Shown: positions 49,881-61,130 of the stretch, piece by piece | Layout of the letters: each line of letters starts with the position of its first letter | Numbering within the stretch: position 1 is the stretch's first letter | Assembly: GCA_003260355.1 (NCBI GenBank) | Contig: MPSQ01000001.1 | Location: 620,001-684,000, forward strand | Source of the DNA: SR1 bacterium human oral taxon HOT-345 | GTDB lineage: Bacteria; Patescibacteriota; Gracilibacteria; Absconditabacterales; Absconditicoccaceae | Direction: 5' to 3' | DNA: 64,000 bases | Notes under the pieces: model-generated | What the model saw: the letters and a program-made list of their open reading frames with translations, nothing else | What the model was told of the DNA's origin: nothing | The model's database searches: none | Position numbers and translations under genes: made by a program

Positions 49881-50561
49881 CTAAAGTTCAGAACCCCCTC
49901 GCTCAACGACCGTAAATCCCTTTCTCTCAAAAGGTTCAAAAGTCTGAGCTTTCACTTCAATCGGTTCTTGTAAGGCTTTGAAGACCATAAAGACTCTAAG
50001 CAGCGAATCCTCTTTTGGAGTGATCGTCAAAGGAGCAGTCTTGGTATAGCTTTCTCCTGCAAAATGGATCAGGTTATAAGGGTTATCTTTCATCTTTGGG
50101 TATCGATACACGATGAATTCGTTATATTCCTTTGGAGTGAGTCAGATTTCTGCTAATTTTTGCTGAAGAAATGCCCTTGTTTCGCTTCCTTTTACTACGA
50201 AGCCTTTGGTGAGGTCATAGTCAGACTTTTGTGCTGGTTTGCCTTCTCGGAAAAGATAGCTATATTCCTTACCATCTGTTTTATTGATCAAAGTCCCCTC
50301 TGGAGAAGCGATTACTTCCCAGCCCCTGAGCTTCTCATCATAGGCAGGATAATCAGCGATAAGTTCTCCCTGATAGTCAAGCTGAACTTTGATTTCTTGC
50401 TTATGCTCCGGATAGAGGTAAATTACGGGCTTATAAGCCACAGGAGGATCCATTCTCTTTTTTATTTTGGATTGATAAAGATAATAGCCTCAGATCGCAA
50501 CTCCCGCCACCAAAATCAGGCCTCCCAGAATTGCGAGAGCATAGCATAGATTTTTTCCCAT
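49881..50561 (-). CDS. Membrane-anchored protein with a KPVIYLYP domain
   Basis: 226 residues with two TGA codons read as Gly, stop TAG. One N-terminal helix (YALAILGGLILVAGVAIGGYYLY), then KPVIYLYPEHKQEIKVQLDYQGELIADYPAYDE and RKGFTVVERGG near the end. The KPVIYLYP opening is seen in uncharacterised proteins of several phyla; the domain is extracytoplasmic here. Function unknown. Confidence 0.7.
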
Positions 50562-50579
50562 TTTTTTGTGCTTAAGAAG

Positions 50580-51866
50580 CTAAAACTGAGCGATTGCGAA
50601 CTTTTTCCCTTTCTTTAGGAGTAAAACATTATTTACGGCATCAGCTTTTGAAAAGTTTTGTGCAATATCGCTTACTTTCTGCTCATTGACTGAGATCGCT
50701 CCCTGTTGGATCAGTTTTTTCGCTTCTCCATTGGATTCTGCGAGTCCAGATTGTACCAAAAGCTCTAAGATTCTGATTTCATCATTTTCAAGCTTAGTTC
50801 CTCAGGTTTCGTGAGCAAGAGCTTTGATTTCCTCCGCAGACATTGCCTTGAGTAAGGCGAGCTTTTCTCCAGTTCCAAAAAGGAATTCTGAAATCTTTTC
50901 CGCCTGTTCACTTGCCTCTTTTCCGAAGAGCACTTGAATTACATACTTTGCAAGCTGTTTCTGACCGTATCTGAGTTCAGGTTTCTCCTGATGCTGTGCA
51001 ATAATCGCCTCAATCTCTGGAATCTCTAGCAAAGTAAAGGCTCTCAAATACTTTTCCACATCAGCATCTGCGGTATTGATGAAGTATTGGTAGACGAAAT
51101 AAGGAGAATTTTTGGTCTGATCAAGCCAAATCGCGTTCCCTTCAGATTTTCCAAACTTTTTCCCGCTGGAATCCATCATCAAAGGGATCGTCATCACATA
51201 ACTTTCGGCTTCTCCTTCGGTTTTTTTCCTCAGCATTTCGGTTCCGGTAACCATATTTCCTCGCTGGTCAGAACCTCCGATTTGAAGCTTTACACCGTTG
51301 TTTTCGTAGAGATGCACGAAATCATTTCCCTGCAACAGCATATAGCTAAACTCGGTATAGCTAATCCCAGATTCAGGGTTCTCCATTCTCTTTTTCACAG
51401 ATTCTTTGCTGAGCATGGTATTGATCGTGATATATTTTCCGACCGTGCGATACCAGTCAAAAACCGTATAATCCTTGTAAAAATCGTAATTATTCACGAC
51501 TTCAAACTGAAAGTCCTTTCCTGTCAGTTTTTTTAAATTTTCCAAAATCTGACCGACTTGCACGGTAATTGCTTCTTGATTATGCCTGAGTTCTTCAAGC
51601 CCAAGGAAAGCTCTGGCTTCAGTTTTCCCTGTTGGATCGCCGATCATTCAAGTCGCACCTCCGATCAGCATCACGAAGGTATTGCCTCTTTTCATAAAAT
51701 TCACAGCAGCCATAAAGGTCAAGAAATGCCCTAGATGAAGCGAATCTGCCGTAGGATCATAACCACAATAGAACTTTTCACCGCCCTTCTCATACAAATC
51801 AAAAAAGTTTTCGTTGGTCATTTGGTAAAGTAAGCCACGGGCTTCAAGTTCTTGTCTAAGATTCAT
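50580..51866 (-). CDS. tyrS: Tyrosyl-tRNA synthetase
   Basis: 428 residues with two TGA codons read as Gly (51648-51650 in MLIGGATGMIGDPTGK and 50802-50804). N-terminal FYCGYDPTADSLHLGHFLTF holds the HIGH motif (HLGH), KFGKSEGNAIWLD the KMSKS equivalent, QGNDFVHLYENNGVKLQIGGSDQRGN the tyrosine pocket, and a C-terminal S4 domain (ILELLVQSGLAESNGEAKKLI). Stop TAG. Confidence 0.95.
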
Positions 51867-52216
51867 TTCTTGAATAGGAAAAATAAAACTGAGTCTAGTG
51901 TAGTATTTATGCTTTGATTTTCAAGAGATAAAATGAGTTATAGAAGTCAGAGTTGTCCAAGCTTATGTTTAATTTCTTGGTGAATTTCTTGTGCAGGACG
52001 TTCTCAATCTCCATAAAGTAGCCAGAAATTTTTGCTCTCTCTAAAAGCTAATACACTATTGTTTGTCGTATGAGCTAACACTCTCGTGAATCTAAATATA
52101 AGGGAAATGAAGTCTTCCCCGAGTTTAAGCTACCACTAGTCTAAATAGCGTAAAAAATCTGATTTTTTGACTTTTGGTTTGGTTTTGCGTATACTTGAAG
52201 GGATTTAATTTACATA
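51867..52216. other. Intergenic gap with a possible gene remnant
   Basis: On the minus strand 51938-52123 reads LKLGEDFISLIFRFTRVLAH followed by TNNSVLAFRESKNFWLLYGD and ends in TAA, but has no start codon and meets TAG upstream; it looks like the 3' end of a lost gene. The rest is AT-rich and holds the promoter of the coiled-coil gene. Confidence 0.35.
52167..52195 (+). promoter_or_regulatory. Promoter of the 905-residue coiled-coil gene
   Basis: -35 TTGACT (52167-52172), 17-bp spacer, -10 TATACT (52190-52195), directly after a copy of the dispersed motif (AAATCTGATTTTT). Confidence 0.75.
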
Positions 52217-54934
52217 ATGATCCTTATGGGAGAAAGGCTTGAAGAGAAGAGCAATCAGGACTCGATCCAGAAAATCGCTAAAGATGACCAGCTTGATCAT
52301 AAACACCCACAAGTGAAGGAAAAGATTGCTGAGGATTTTTCTGGTTCTCAAAAAGAAGGTTTAGAAAAGCCATCTCTTAATTCGCTTGATAGCAAGCTGG
52401 CTGAGATTTTTCCCTGAAACGAAGCAATTGTATCTAAAGTGAAAGAGATTCTCATCAAACTAAAAGAATTTTCTCAGGATTTTCTCTCTGATCTTCTTAC
52501 CGTAAAGAGTGGAAAATCTCTCGGGAAAGAAAGATTCTGGTCAGGCAAGCGAGAAGAACTTTGAAAACAAATACATATTGCGATCAACAAACTGAATACC
52601 GCTCGTAATGAAGGGGAATCTATGCAGGGGGAACAGCTTTTGGCAAAGGTTTCTGACCAGTGGACCTCGCTTCAGTTTGAGCAACTCAGAGGGGAAAGTG
52701 ATCAGGCGAGGATTCAATGAAAGCTGAATCAACTCCTTGATCTTTATCAAAAAGGCAACCCACAACGCTCTAGAGAAGAGTTTAGTGAACAATACCGTCT
52801 CCTCGAGAAAAATGTCTGAGGACTAACTGCTGAATGATTTTTGGATTGGTACTTAGAAAAGCTCACTGCATCTTGAGAAAAAGATAAAAACCTCTATTCA
52901 GACTCCTTAGATGCACTATACTCCACGTGGAAAGATGGGGAAGTTATTCGTATTGGATTGGATAAAAACGGTCAGGTGAAGAGTTTTGAGGAGTGGGAAA
53001 AAATGCTCAAATGGTCTGAATCCAACAACGAAGAACTCAAGAAAAATGCTGAATCCATAAAGCGTGCAGTCCTTGAAAAAGGTGAACTTTCTGGAGAAGC
53101 ACTTAAACAAGAGTTTGCAAAAATTGATGCTGCGTGGCAAAAAGAAGCAAAAAACGCCTATGGAATGCTTAATCGTAGCGAAGTGATAAGATCAGCTTTT
53201 GTCTGATTAGAAAATCCTAAGGATTATACTACAAAAGACCTCATTAAAAAGATTCAGGCAATTGGACAGGTATGTTATCCTCGCTCTAATATCCAGGTCA
53301 ATGGAGTATGGTCAGCAGAAACTCAAGCTATTGTGATGGATCTAAAAATTCACCCTCTCCTCAAAGATGCTGAAGAGTGGCTTGATGCGGTTCTTAGGGC
53401 GAATAGAGACTATGCAGCTACAGCAAAAAGAGCTTCTGAACGCCTTGCAAAAGCTTACGAAAAAGGCAAATATGAAGGAGGAGAAGCTCAAGTTATGGAA
53501 AGATTTTCTACGGGGATGATGCGTCCTCAAGTGAATGCATCTCCAGAAAAGCCATCTCCAGAAAAAGTTAAATTAGAGAGTGCCCAAGATATTGGGATAC
53601 AACGTAACGCTTCCTTACAGCAAGCCCTCGCGTCTATTAGTGATGAAGATGTTGAATCTACGATTCCGAGAGCAACCTATCTCCAAGAGATAGCGGCGTT
53701 TATTCAAAGAGATAGTAGCCTTTCTGTTGAAGATAAAATTCGTCTTCCAGAACTTATTTTGGAGGGAAGTTGATCGGGGGAGGTTTATAAATGACTAAAA
53801 ATGAAATGGGATGCAAGTCTCGCAAAAAAAAACTTCCTCGCATCACAGAAAGAGAGCCTTCAACAAAAAATCTTAAAAACTATGCGTCAAAAAGCGAAAG
53901 AGTCAAGAGATCATTTCTTTACTCATGTTGGGCTTCCTCTTAAGTACGATTCCCAGCTTAGTAAGGCTTATGAAACAAGATATAAAAAAACTCCAGGGAC
54001 TTATTCAGTTTTTACTGATGCCAATAATCCTAATGATCAGTATGTTTTCAATCATCGCTCTTGATGCTTAAGTATGAAGAATACTACGAAATTTAACCAG
54101 CAACAAAAAGAGATCAACTTTAATGCGACGAAATTTAAGGCGATTCTCCGCTTTCCGACACCAGCAGAACAAGTTCAAAATGCACTGAATATTAGCTCCT
54201 ACCTTCCAAGCTTAAGACCTTGAACTGAAAGAGATTTGGATACTTTACTTAATGATGAGCTTAGCAAAAAAATCTCTCACACGGCAGGTGATATCGAGAC
54301 CTCAATTATTCATAAAAATATTGAATCTAATAGGCTTAACTCCTCTATTCTCAGGCACGCACAACGCCTTCTTAATCTCGAGTCTTCACAATGAAAACTC
54401 TCTGAACAATCCCATAAAGCACAGTATGAAATGCTTGTCCCACTCCTCAATACGCTTCCTCAATGTTCAATAGATGAACTAAGGACTGTTGATCGCTTTT
54501 TTTCGGAGTTAGAGGCGATGCTCAATGATAATTCAACACAGAAGGAGGGAACTCATGAAAAAAATGAATGAAATCAGATTTTTTCGCTCCTTTCTAAGCC
54601 TTGGATGAAGAAAAGCTTTAAAGAGCAAGGACCTCGCAAATCAAAAACGGATTTTTGAATAGGGCTTCTCTTCCAGTCTTTGGAAAAACCTCTCCCGGGA
54701 GCTACTGATGATCTAGAACATAGGATTTTGGATGTAAGGAAGATGAAGCTCCTTAGTTCCAACAACCTCTCTCATCTTCGTGCAGAACAGGCTAGCCAAC
54801 AGCCTGATGGACAACGATATTCCAAGCTTACCAAAACAATTGCCAATAATTATATTAAGACCGCAGAAACAGAACAGCAACACGTAGAGCAACAGCAACT
54901 TGAAACCTTGGAAAAACTCATTTCTAACGGCTAA
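52217..54934 (+). CDS. Large coiled-coil protein, unknown function
   Basis: 905 residues in one frame with about twelve TGA codons read as Gly, stop TAA; with a standard code it would fall into eight pieces. No signal peptide or membrane helix. Mostly helical, rich in Glu, Lys, Gln and Ser; heptad-like stretches in 230-330 and 620-760; a segment INGVWSAETQAIV-like (VNGVWSAETQAIVMDL, near residue 365) resembles a peptidoglycan-binding repeat; C-terminus ends with a Gln-rich EQQHVEQQQLETLEKLI. Two ATGs 9 bases apart at the start. Lineage-specific; could be a structural or surface-associated factor, but I cannot tell. Confidence 0.7.
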
Positions 54935-54970
54935 AATCAGACTTTTTATCTTGTAAACTCTTATCCACGA

Positions 54971-56473
54971 ATGGAAATCTTTAGTGCAAAAATCATTCCT
55001 TTAAATGTTGCGAATGGAGACGGGATTATCGCAATCCTCAACGCAGAGCAGGCTTCTCAATATGGGATTACGCAGCATGATAAAATTTCACTCATCAGAA
55101 AGGGTGAAGAATATGTCGTAGATGTTGCTCTTTCTAGTGAATATGTAGAACCTTGAACCATCGGTGCGACAACGGAATTGCTTGAAAACTATCCTATTAT
55201 GCCTTGAGATAATGTTCTCGTTTCTTTTATGAGAAATAATCCGCTTTCTTTGCAGGCAATCAGGAAAAAGCTGCTCGGAGAGAAAATCACGACCGAAGAA
55301 ATCGATGCGATCGTGGAAGATATTCAGAATAATAAACTTTCTGATCTGATTTTGGCATATTATACAGCAACGAGCTTTTTTTATAAAACAGATCCTGAAG
55401 AACTGGCATATACGACGAAAGCGACTGCTTATACCGGAGATATGTACCGTTTTCCATGAATCGTAGCGAGCAAATACTGTATTGGAGGGGTTTCTGGGAA
55501 CGAAACGACAATGATTTTGGTACCGCTCCTTGCTTCGCTCGGGATCGTAATGCCAAAGACCTTTTCTAAGTCGATTACTTCTCCGGCTGCGACCTGAGAA
55601 TGTGTAGAAGTCTTGATGAGAAGTGAGTTAAAAAAATCTGAAATCATCAGGCTCGTAGAGAAATACGGATGCTGCCTCGCTCGAAATGGAAATTTGAACC
55701 TCGCACCGGCGAATGATAGAATCATCAAGGTCTCTGCTCCTCTGGGAATGGAACCGTATGCCAGGATGATTTCCAGTATCATGGCGAAGAATTACGCTAT
55801 GGGAATTAACCACTGCCTGATTGATATTCCTATTGGACCGACCGCTAAAGTAAACAAACAGGAAGATGCCGAAAGAATTGCTCAACATTTCAAAAATATT
55901 GGAACCTCACTTGGAATTAAAACAGAAGTTGCGATAACCAAAGCTGAACAGCCGATTGGAAACGGGATTGGTGCGGTTTTGCAGGTAAGAGAAGTGTTGA
56001 GAGTGCTTCAGCAACACGAGTTAAGAGCTTCTGATCTGGAAGAGAAAGCATTGGATTTGGCGGCACAACTCCTCGTGCTTTGCGGAAAGAATGAAAAGTA
56101 TGAAGAAGCGTATAGGCTTGCAAAGGAGACACTCCAGAACTGAGATGCACGAAAAAAGATGCAGGAAATTATTTCTGCACAAGAAGGGAATCCTGATGTA
56201 GATTCAGAAGGATTGGTCTTGGGAAGTCAGACTTTTGATATTGTGAGTGAACGCGATGGAAAAGTAGAAGCGATTGATATGAAATATCTCAATATGCTAG
56301 CAAAGACGCTCGGTGCTCCGTGAGATGCAAGTGCTGGGATTTTCTTGCATAAGAAGCTTCACGACAATGTGCAAAAGGGAGAGAAACTCTTTTCATTTTA
56401 TGCGAGCTCGGAAAATAAGCTCCAAATGGCGAAGGAACTAGCGGAAGAAAAGTCTGCATATACGATCGTGTAA
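54971..56473 (+). CDS. AMP phosphorylase (archaeal DeoA type)
   Basis: Phosphorolysis of AMP to adenine and ribose-1,5-bisphosphate, the first step of the type II/III RuBisCO nucleotide-salvage route known from archaea and several CPR groups including SR1. 500 residues with at least six TGA codons read as Gly. An N-terminal extension (residues 1-85, [18 protein letters not shown]) found in the AMP-specific branch precedes the phosphorylase core: [49 protein letters not shown] and the C-terminal [12 protein letters not shown]...[16 protein letters not shown]. Neither RuBisCO nor the isomerase is in the window. Confidence 0.88.
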
Positions 56474-56499
56474 GCTTTGAAAATTACTATTTTTGATGG

Positions 56500-56526
56500 A
56501 AGCACTTTGGAAGAAGTGCTTTTTTT
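56500..56526 (+). terminator. Terminator after the AMP phosphorylase gene
   Basis: AAGCACTT/AAGTGCTT stem (56500-56521) with six T following on the plus strand. Confidence 0.85.
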
Positions 56527-56597
56527 GTCTTTATCTTTGGAGGGAATTCTGTATACTGCGAGCTCGCTTTACATTGAAGGAAAGTTTTCTGATGCAC

Positions 56598-57692
56598 ATG
56601 ATCTGATTTTTGTTTTTTTCTTTTGTGGCATTCTGAGGATTGGCAAGTCTGACAGTTTTGAGGATTTCGAGTTGGTGGGGACGAAGAATTGGTCGAATCC
56701 AACGAGGACTAATCGTGCTGCTCGCCCTTATGGTTCCTTTGGCAATGTGGATAGCAAGAGCCTTTCAGGGTATCGTGGCTGAAATGCTTGCAAAGGCTGG
56801 GCTCTTTTTGCTCGGTTTTTTGACGGTTTCGTTCAATGTGATTCTGGTTTTTGAACTGTTAAATTTTGTGAGTAAAACGATTTTTCATACCGATATGAGA
56901 GGCATCGTATGAGGAAGTTTGCTCATTATTGTGTTGATTGGGACCACCGGGTTTGCGATGCGGAGTGCAAGAGCGATCAAAGTCAAAACCGTCGAGATTC
57001 CGGTCACGAACCTGACGAAAGAAAGCACCATCCTCTATCTCTCGGATATTCATATCTCTCATACTAGTGATTTGCCGTTTTTGAAGAAAATTATTGCGCA
57101 ACTGAACGCTTTGGAGGGAGAGTTTGTGGTGATTAATGGAGATTTTATTGATGGGAAGGGGTTTTCGGAAGCAGATCTTCAGCTCTTGAATAGTATCAAC
57201 AAAGACGTCTATCTCACGCTTGGAAATCACGAAGCCTACGCAGGAAACGCATATGTAAAGCAACTTTTGAAAAATACAAAAATCAGACTCTTGGAGGACG
57301 AAGTGCTTCATGCCCACGGATGGGAACTGATTGGACTTGCTGATATGGCAGGATTTGATACTGAGGAGAACCATGAGCTTCTTGATCAAAAACTCGCTAC
57401 CCTCCTCACTAACACGACAACACTCCCTAAACTCTTAATTCTTCACGAGCCGATTGGACCGCAAGTAGCAGAACAGCATGGGATCAATCTTCAACTGGCA
57501 GGGCACACTCATTATGGTCAGATTTTTCCTTTTACTCTCGCTGTAAAGATTGCGTTTCCTTATATTAAGGGGCTTTACCGTTTTGGTACGAATGCGTTGT
57601 TTGTGAGTTCTGGGATCTGAACGTGGGGTCCCACCATGAGACTTGGAAGTCGTTCAGAATTAGTAGTTTTAAAACTGATCCCAAAGGGCTAG
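56598..57692 (+). CDS. Membrane-anchored metallophosphoesterase
   Basis: 364 residues with four TGA codons read as Gly, stop TAG. Three to four N-terminal membrane helices (residues 1-125), then a calcineurin-like phosphoesterase domain: LYLSDIHISH, VINGDFIDGKGF, LTLGNHEAYAG, ILHEPIGPQVAEQHGINLQLAGHTHYGQIFPF. Same layout as YkuE/YaeI-like lipid-linked phosphoesterases. Catalytic residues complete. Substrate unknown. Confidence 0.87.
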
Positions 57693-57882
57693 TTGTCCTC
57701 CATCAATGATAAAAGATCAAAAATCAGAAGTAGACCACGCTTGTAGGGCTACCATCCCTATTTTCAGGACTGCAAGGAATGATCGTATGGCTACAATCGT
57801 TCCTTGCAAGCGTATAAAGGCGAGTTATAAACCTATGCCCTCCTAAGAAAAGGGGAGGAATAGAAAATACCCTTCGAAGAGT
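57693..57882. other. Convergent gap with three hairpins
   Basis: Between convergent genes: TAGGG/CCCTA (about 57743-57760), a 16-bp near-perfect hairpin TGCAAGGAA...TTCCTTGCA (57771-57808, with one wobble and one mismatch), and CCTCC/GGAGG (about 57840-57858). The last could be a terminator; the middle one is long for that. May be a structured small RNA, but no known family fits. Confidence 0.5.
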
Positions 57883-59007
57883 TTACTTATGGAGGAAAGA
57901 AGGTTTCTCATCCGATGTATAGGTATCAATTCCCACATAATATCCATAAAGAAGTGAAGGTGATGAAAATGAAATATCATAATATTTTTTGGGTTGATCA
58001 GAAAACTGGATATACATATGACTATTACATCCAAAAGTTTTTATCGTTTGTCATTCAATTCCCCTTTGAAGGTTCTGCCCTACCCCGAGAGTCCTTTTTT
58101 GCAAATGAGAGGTATCTCCCGTATATCAAAGCACTACCCCTGTTAAGGTTTTTCCTGCTTCTGCTAGCAGATAGGGATGATCCAATCAATAATATGCCAT
58201 TCCTGACAAATTAAATCCCATCTCAGGAGAAGCTTTTTCTAGACTTCCGCATTCTTCTTGAACCTTCCCTTCTAGCGTCTCTCCCTCCCAAAGTAATCTT
58301 GGAGAAATATTGATGTGTAAGTCATTTCAAATCCCATCTATTGGAGAAGAAATATTAATATCTTCCGTTCTTCTTGGGAATCTTTGTAGTTGAATGAATT
58401 GATAGCATTGGGTATTGGCAAGCCCTTCTTCCATATCCATAATTTGTTTTTGATACTCTGGATTTTCTCTCTTCATTTTATCAATACTCGTTTTTACACT
58501 CTGTTTGAAAGTTTCACAATCTCAATAGAAACCTGATCCTGCATCTGCTTTCGGGAGGTAAGGCACCAAGAAAGAAAATCATAACGCTGGAGAAGAGACA
58601 ACTGTATATTTGAATTGATCCACAGGAAAACGAGTGTTGATTTTTAGCAAAAGACCACTTGCATTCATTAGTCAAAAGCTAGAGAAACGTTTTTCATCTG
58701 TAAGTTTACCGAGTGAAGCAACCTCAAAGCCTCCTGTCAATACCTTCTCCCATTGTTTTTCAAGCTTTGGGAATTGTTCTTCTAGGAAGTTTTTACAGAC
58801 TGCTTCAATAGCTTTATCTTGATGTGAACTTGCACATTGAGTAAAAAGAGATTTAAGCTGATCTAGAACCTCTTTTCAAGTTGTAGTCAGGGTTTGTTGT
58901 TTTAAAATTTGTGTTGTAAGGTGTTCTAAATATTGTGGACTTGGTGCAGCAAAGCTTATCCCTCGTCCCAGTAGTAAAGTGAAAAGAAAAATCAAAGGTT
59001 TTTTCAT
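57883..59007 (-). CDS. Exported protein, unknown
   Basis: 374 residues with many TGA codons (about nine) read as Gly, stop TAA. Signal peptide MKKPLIFLFTLLLGRGISFA with cleavage after AA-P; helical N-terminal half, then a beta-rich half with ISSPIDGIGNDLHINISPRL and EECGSLEKASPEMGFNLSGM. Four Cys. Secreted or periplasmic. The frame is open upstream to an ATG at 59136 with two more hydrophobic helices, but the ATG at 59005-59007 starts a classic signal peptide. No family recognised. Confidence 0.65.
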
Positions 59008-59347
59008 TGGAGGAAAGATTGAAGATAAAAAAGTTAACACTAGGATAATAATTCCCAGACGAACTAGTTGCTTTATTTGCATCCAATAATCATAAATAGT
59101 TAACAGTTTTTTAAGAATTGCAAGTAACAAAGTCATTCTCTAACTTCGGATTTCGATGCTTTATCAAGAACTCTACTTTCAAGTTCTTTTCTTTTTATAC
59201 CATACGTTATTTTTTGTTATGCCAACTCAGATATAATTTTTCCCAAAATAATTGCAAGAAATATTTTTAGTAGTGGATATACTGTTTCTTGATTTTTATA
59301 GAGAGATATTTATATTCAATTCCATCTTTAGCTTTAAACATAAAAGT
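59008..59347. other. Divergent intergenic region
   Basis: AT-rich; an open minus-strand extension of the exported-protein gene lies in 59008-59136. A plus-strand promoter is likely (TTGATT about 59291, then TATATT) before the lipoprotein start. Nothing else supported. Confidence 0.4.
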
Positions 59348-59992
59348 ATGAAAAGGTATGCTGTAGGATTTCTTATTGTTGCTATGTTGCTCTTCAGTGG
59401 ATGTGCAGTGAAGGAACAAACCATTCAAACAGGAGAAGTGCTTGAAACCTGAGAGACGACGCAAACCGTGGTTATCACAGAAGCAAATAGCTGAGATATC
59501 GTGACGCAAACGGGAGATAACCTTATTTATAGAAATGAAGTCTATGGATTCCAAGTAAAACTCGGGAAAGCACGGAAAGGGGCACAGATAGCTGGTGTAT
59601 GGTGAGGGAAGCAGAATAGGTCTACAATATATTTCACCCTTCCTTATACCTATGTCCGAGAAATAGATGAAGAGGCTGTTAATCCAGATAATGTAAAAGG
59701 TATGAATCCAGATTCCATAACCGTCTTTAGAGGTAATATTTATCCTGCTGATGTTTACCAGGAGATTGGAGTTTCTAGATGCAAGTATCGAGATCCAGAT
59801 CCATGTAAGACAGAGAAACAATCAAAAGAAGAAAGAGAAAGTCTAAGGGGAATCACTATAGGACATAATAATAATTTCTACTTTACAGCAAATAAGGATC
59901 TTACTCGGAAAATTGATGATCCTCATTATGAGTCACATTATAGCAAGAGAAAGGATGTCTTTGATACGATAGAGTTCTTTGATGTAAAGTAG
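59348..59992 (+). CDS. Predicted lipoprotein, unknown
   Basis: 214 residues with four TGA codons read as Gly. Signal peptide and lipobox (VAMLLFSGC, Cys at residue 19), Thr/Gln-rich linker (TQTVVITEANSGDIVTQT), then a globular part with YGFQVKLGKARKGAQIAGVW and STIYFTLPYTYVREID. No known family. Ends TAG followed by a strong terminator. Confidence 0.7.
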
Positions 59993-59998
59993 CAAAAA

Positions 59999-60030
59999 AT
60001 CTCTAGGAAAACCTAGAGATTCTTTTTTGC
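59999..60030 (+). terminator. Bidirectional terminator between two lipoprotein genes
   Basis: AATCTCTAGG/CCTAGAGATT stem with 4-nt loop and six T on the plus strand; A-run on the other side allows use by the CHAP gene. Confidence 0.9.
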
Positions 60031-60050
60031 ACAAGGTAGGGATATTTTTC

Positions 60051-61130
60051 CTAATACATAGGCATTCGTAACCACCCTTTTACTGTGTAGTTTTCAGGAG
60101 AAGAAATAGTCTTCGTCCGATAATCATAGTCCAACTTAGCACCAACGGGCTCATGCCAGTCAGTTTCAGGTTTCCCATCTTCGACAAGCCCCATATTTTG
60201 ATGTACAAGCCTTACATAAGTATTTGTTACTTCCATGATGATAGCAACATGCCCATAGCCACCTGGTCCACCAGTAAAGCAGAGGATATCCCCAGGTCTT
60301 GGTGCAACTGATCCTGAATTAGGGAAGGCATCTAAGCCCTTTGCTGATGCTTCTCTATACCAATCTCTTCCATGCCCTCCATTTTTTCCTTTATTTACAA
60401 TATTTTTCTTGTAAACTTGGGAATAATAGCGGTTGCAAAATTCAGTACATTGAACACTCAGCTTATTTGCATCATAAAGCCCTTTCCCAGCAGCCTTTAC
60501 TACAACTCCATTAGCAGTTGCAAGTTCCTCCCCCTGAGTATACGAGCCTTTTGAATTGAATAAAGGATAAGTATATACAAGGATTGGTTCTGCATAATAG
60601 CGAACGCCAGTCTTCCCATCTATTACCATGGGATAGAAATGAACATATCCCGTGTTAAATGTTGCAGAGAACGAAAGTTTTATACTTTGTGAGAATGCCG
60701 AATAGGACTTTTGACTCGCAATCCCACCACAGGGAGACCCTGCTTTAATATAGGCAACTCCCATCCCCAGGAAGAAACCTCGATTCTGTTTGATAATCTC
60801 CACTTCAAAGGTTCCATTCACTTGTCGAGTAACTCGAGCCTTGATAACACCTCCTTCAGCAGTTCCACAAATCCCCTTTATCGGTAAATTCCGAGAACTG
60901 TTAGCCGTCCACACACCAACTCCGGGTGTCGAGTAGTAGGTTACATCACTCGCCAGAGTTGCCGCTCGTAGAGCAACCGAGCTATCAGGAGATGCTTGCT
61001 CTCCAGCTTGTTGATCCGAAGAAGTAACTACAACTTCTTCCACTTCTTGTTTCTCGCAGGAGCTCAAGAGAGCTACAACCACGAACATTCCGATAAGCAT
61101 CAATACTGATGCAATCTTCTTTGCTTTCAT
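60051..61130 (-). CDS. CHAP-domain lipoprotein (putative cell-wall amidase)
   Basis: 359 residues from ATG 61128-61130; a start 111 bases upstream is also open. Lipobox VVALLSSC, a Glu-rich spacer, an Ig-like or carbohydrate-binding middle (GYVHFYPMVIDGKTGVRYYA), and a C-terminal CHAP domain with VQCTEFCNRYY (catalytic Cys), RPGDILCFTGGPGGYGHVAIIMEV (catalytic His) and VHQNMG. CHAP enzymes cut peptidoglycan amide bonds; as a surface lipoprotein it could act on a host bacterium's wall. It has about forty glycines and no TGA, unlike its neighbours, and its lipobox context resembles Bacteroidota lipoproteins. Stop TAG. Confidence 0.82.
   Translation of the reverse strand: MKAKKIASVLMLIGMFVVVALLSSCEKQEVEEVVVTSSDQQAGEQASPDSSVALRAATLASDVTYYSTPGVGVWTANSSRNLPIKGICGTAEGGVIKARVTRQVNGTFEVEIIKQNRGFFLGMGVAYIKAGSPCGGIASQKSYSAFSQSIKLSFSATFNTGYVHFYPMVIDGKTGVRYYAEPILVYTYPLFNSKGSYTQGEELATANGVVVKAAGKGLYDANKLSVQCTEFCNRYYSQVYKKNIVNKGKNGGHGRDWYREASAKGLDAFPNSGSVAPRPGDILCFTGGPGGYGHVAIIMEVTNTYVRLVHQNMGLVEDGKPETDWHEPVGAKLDYDYRTKTISSPENYTVKGWLRMPMY

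Noticed and set aside
57915..58214. Open plus-strand frame of 99 codons
   Set aside because: It lies opposite the exported-protein gene, whose minus-strand frame has a signal peptide and continues through it with TGA as Gly.
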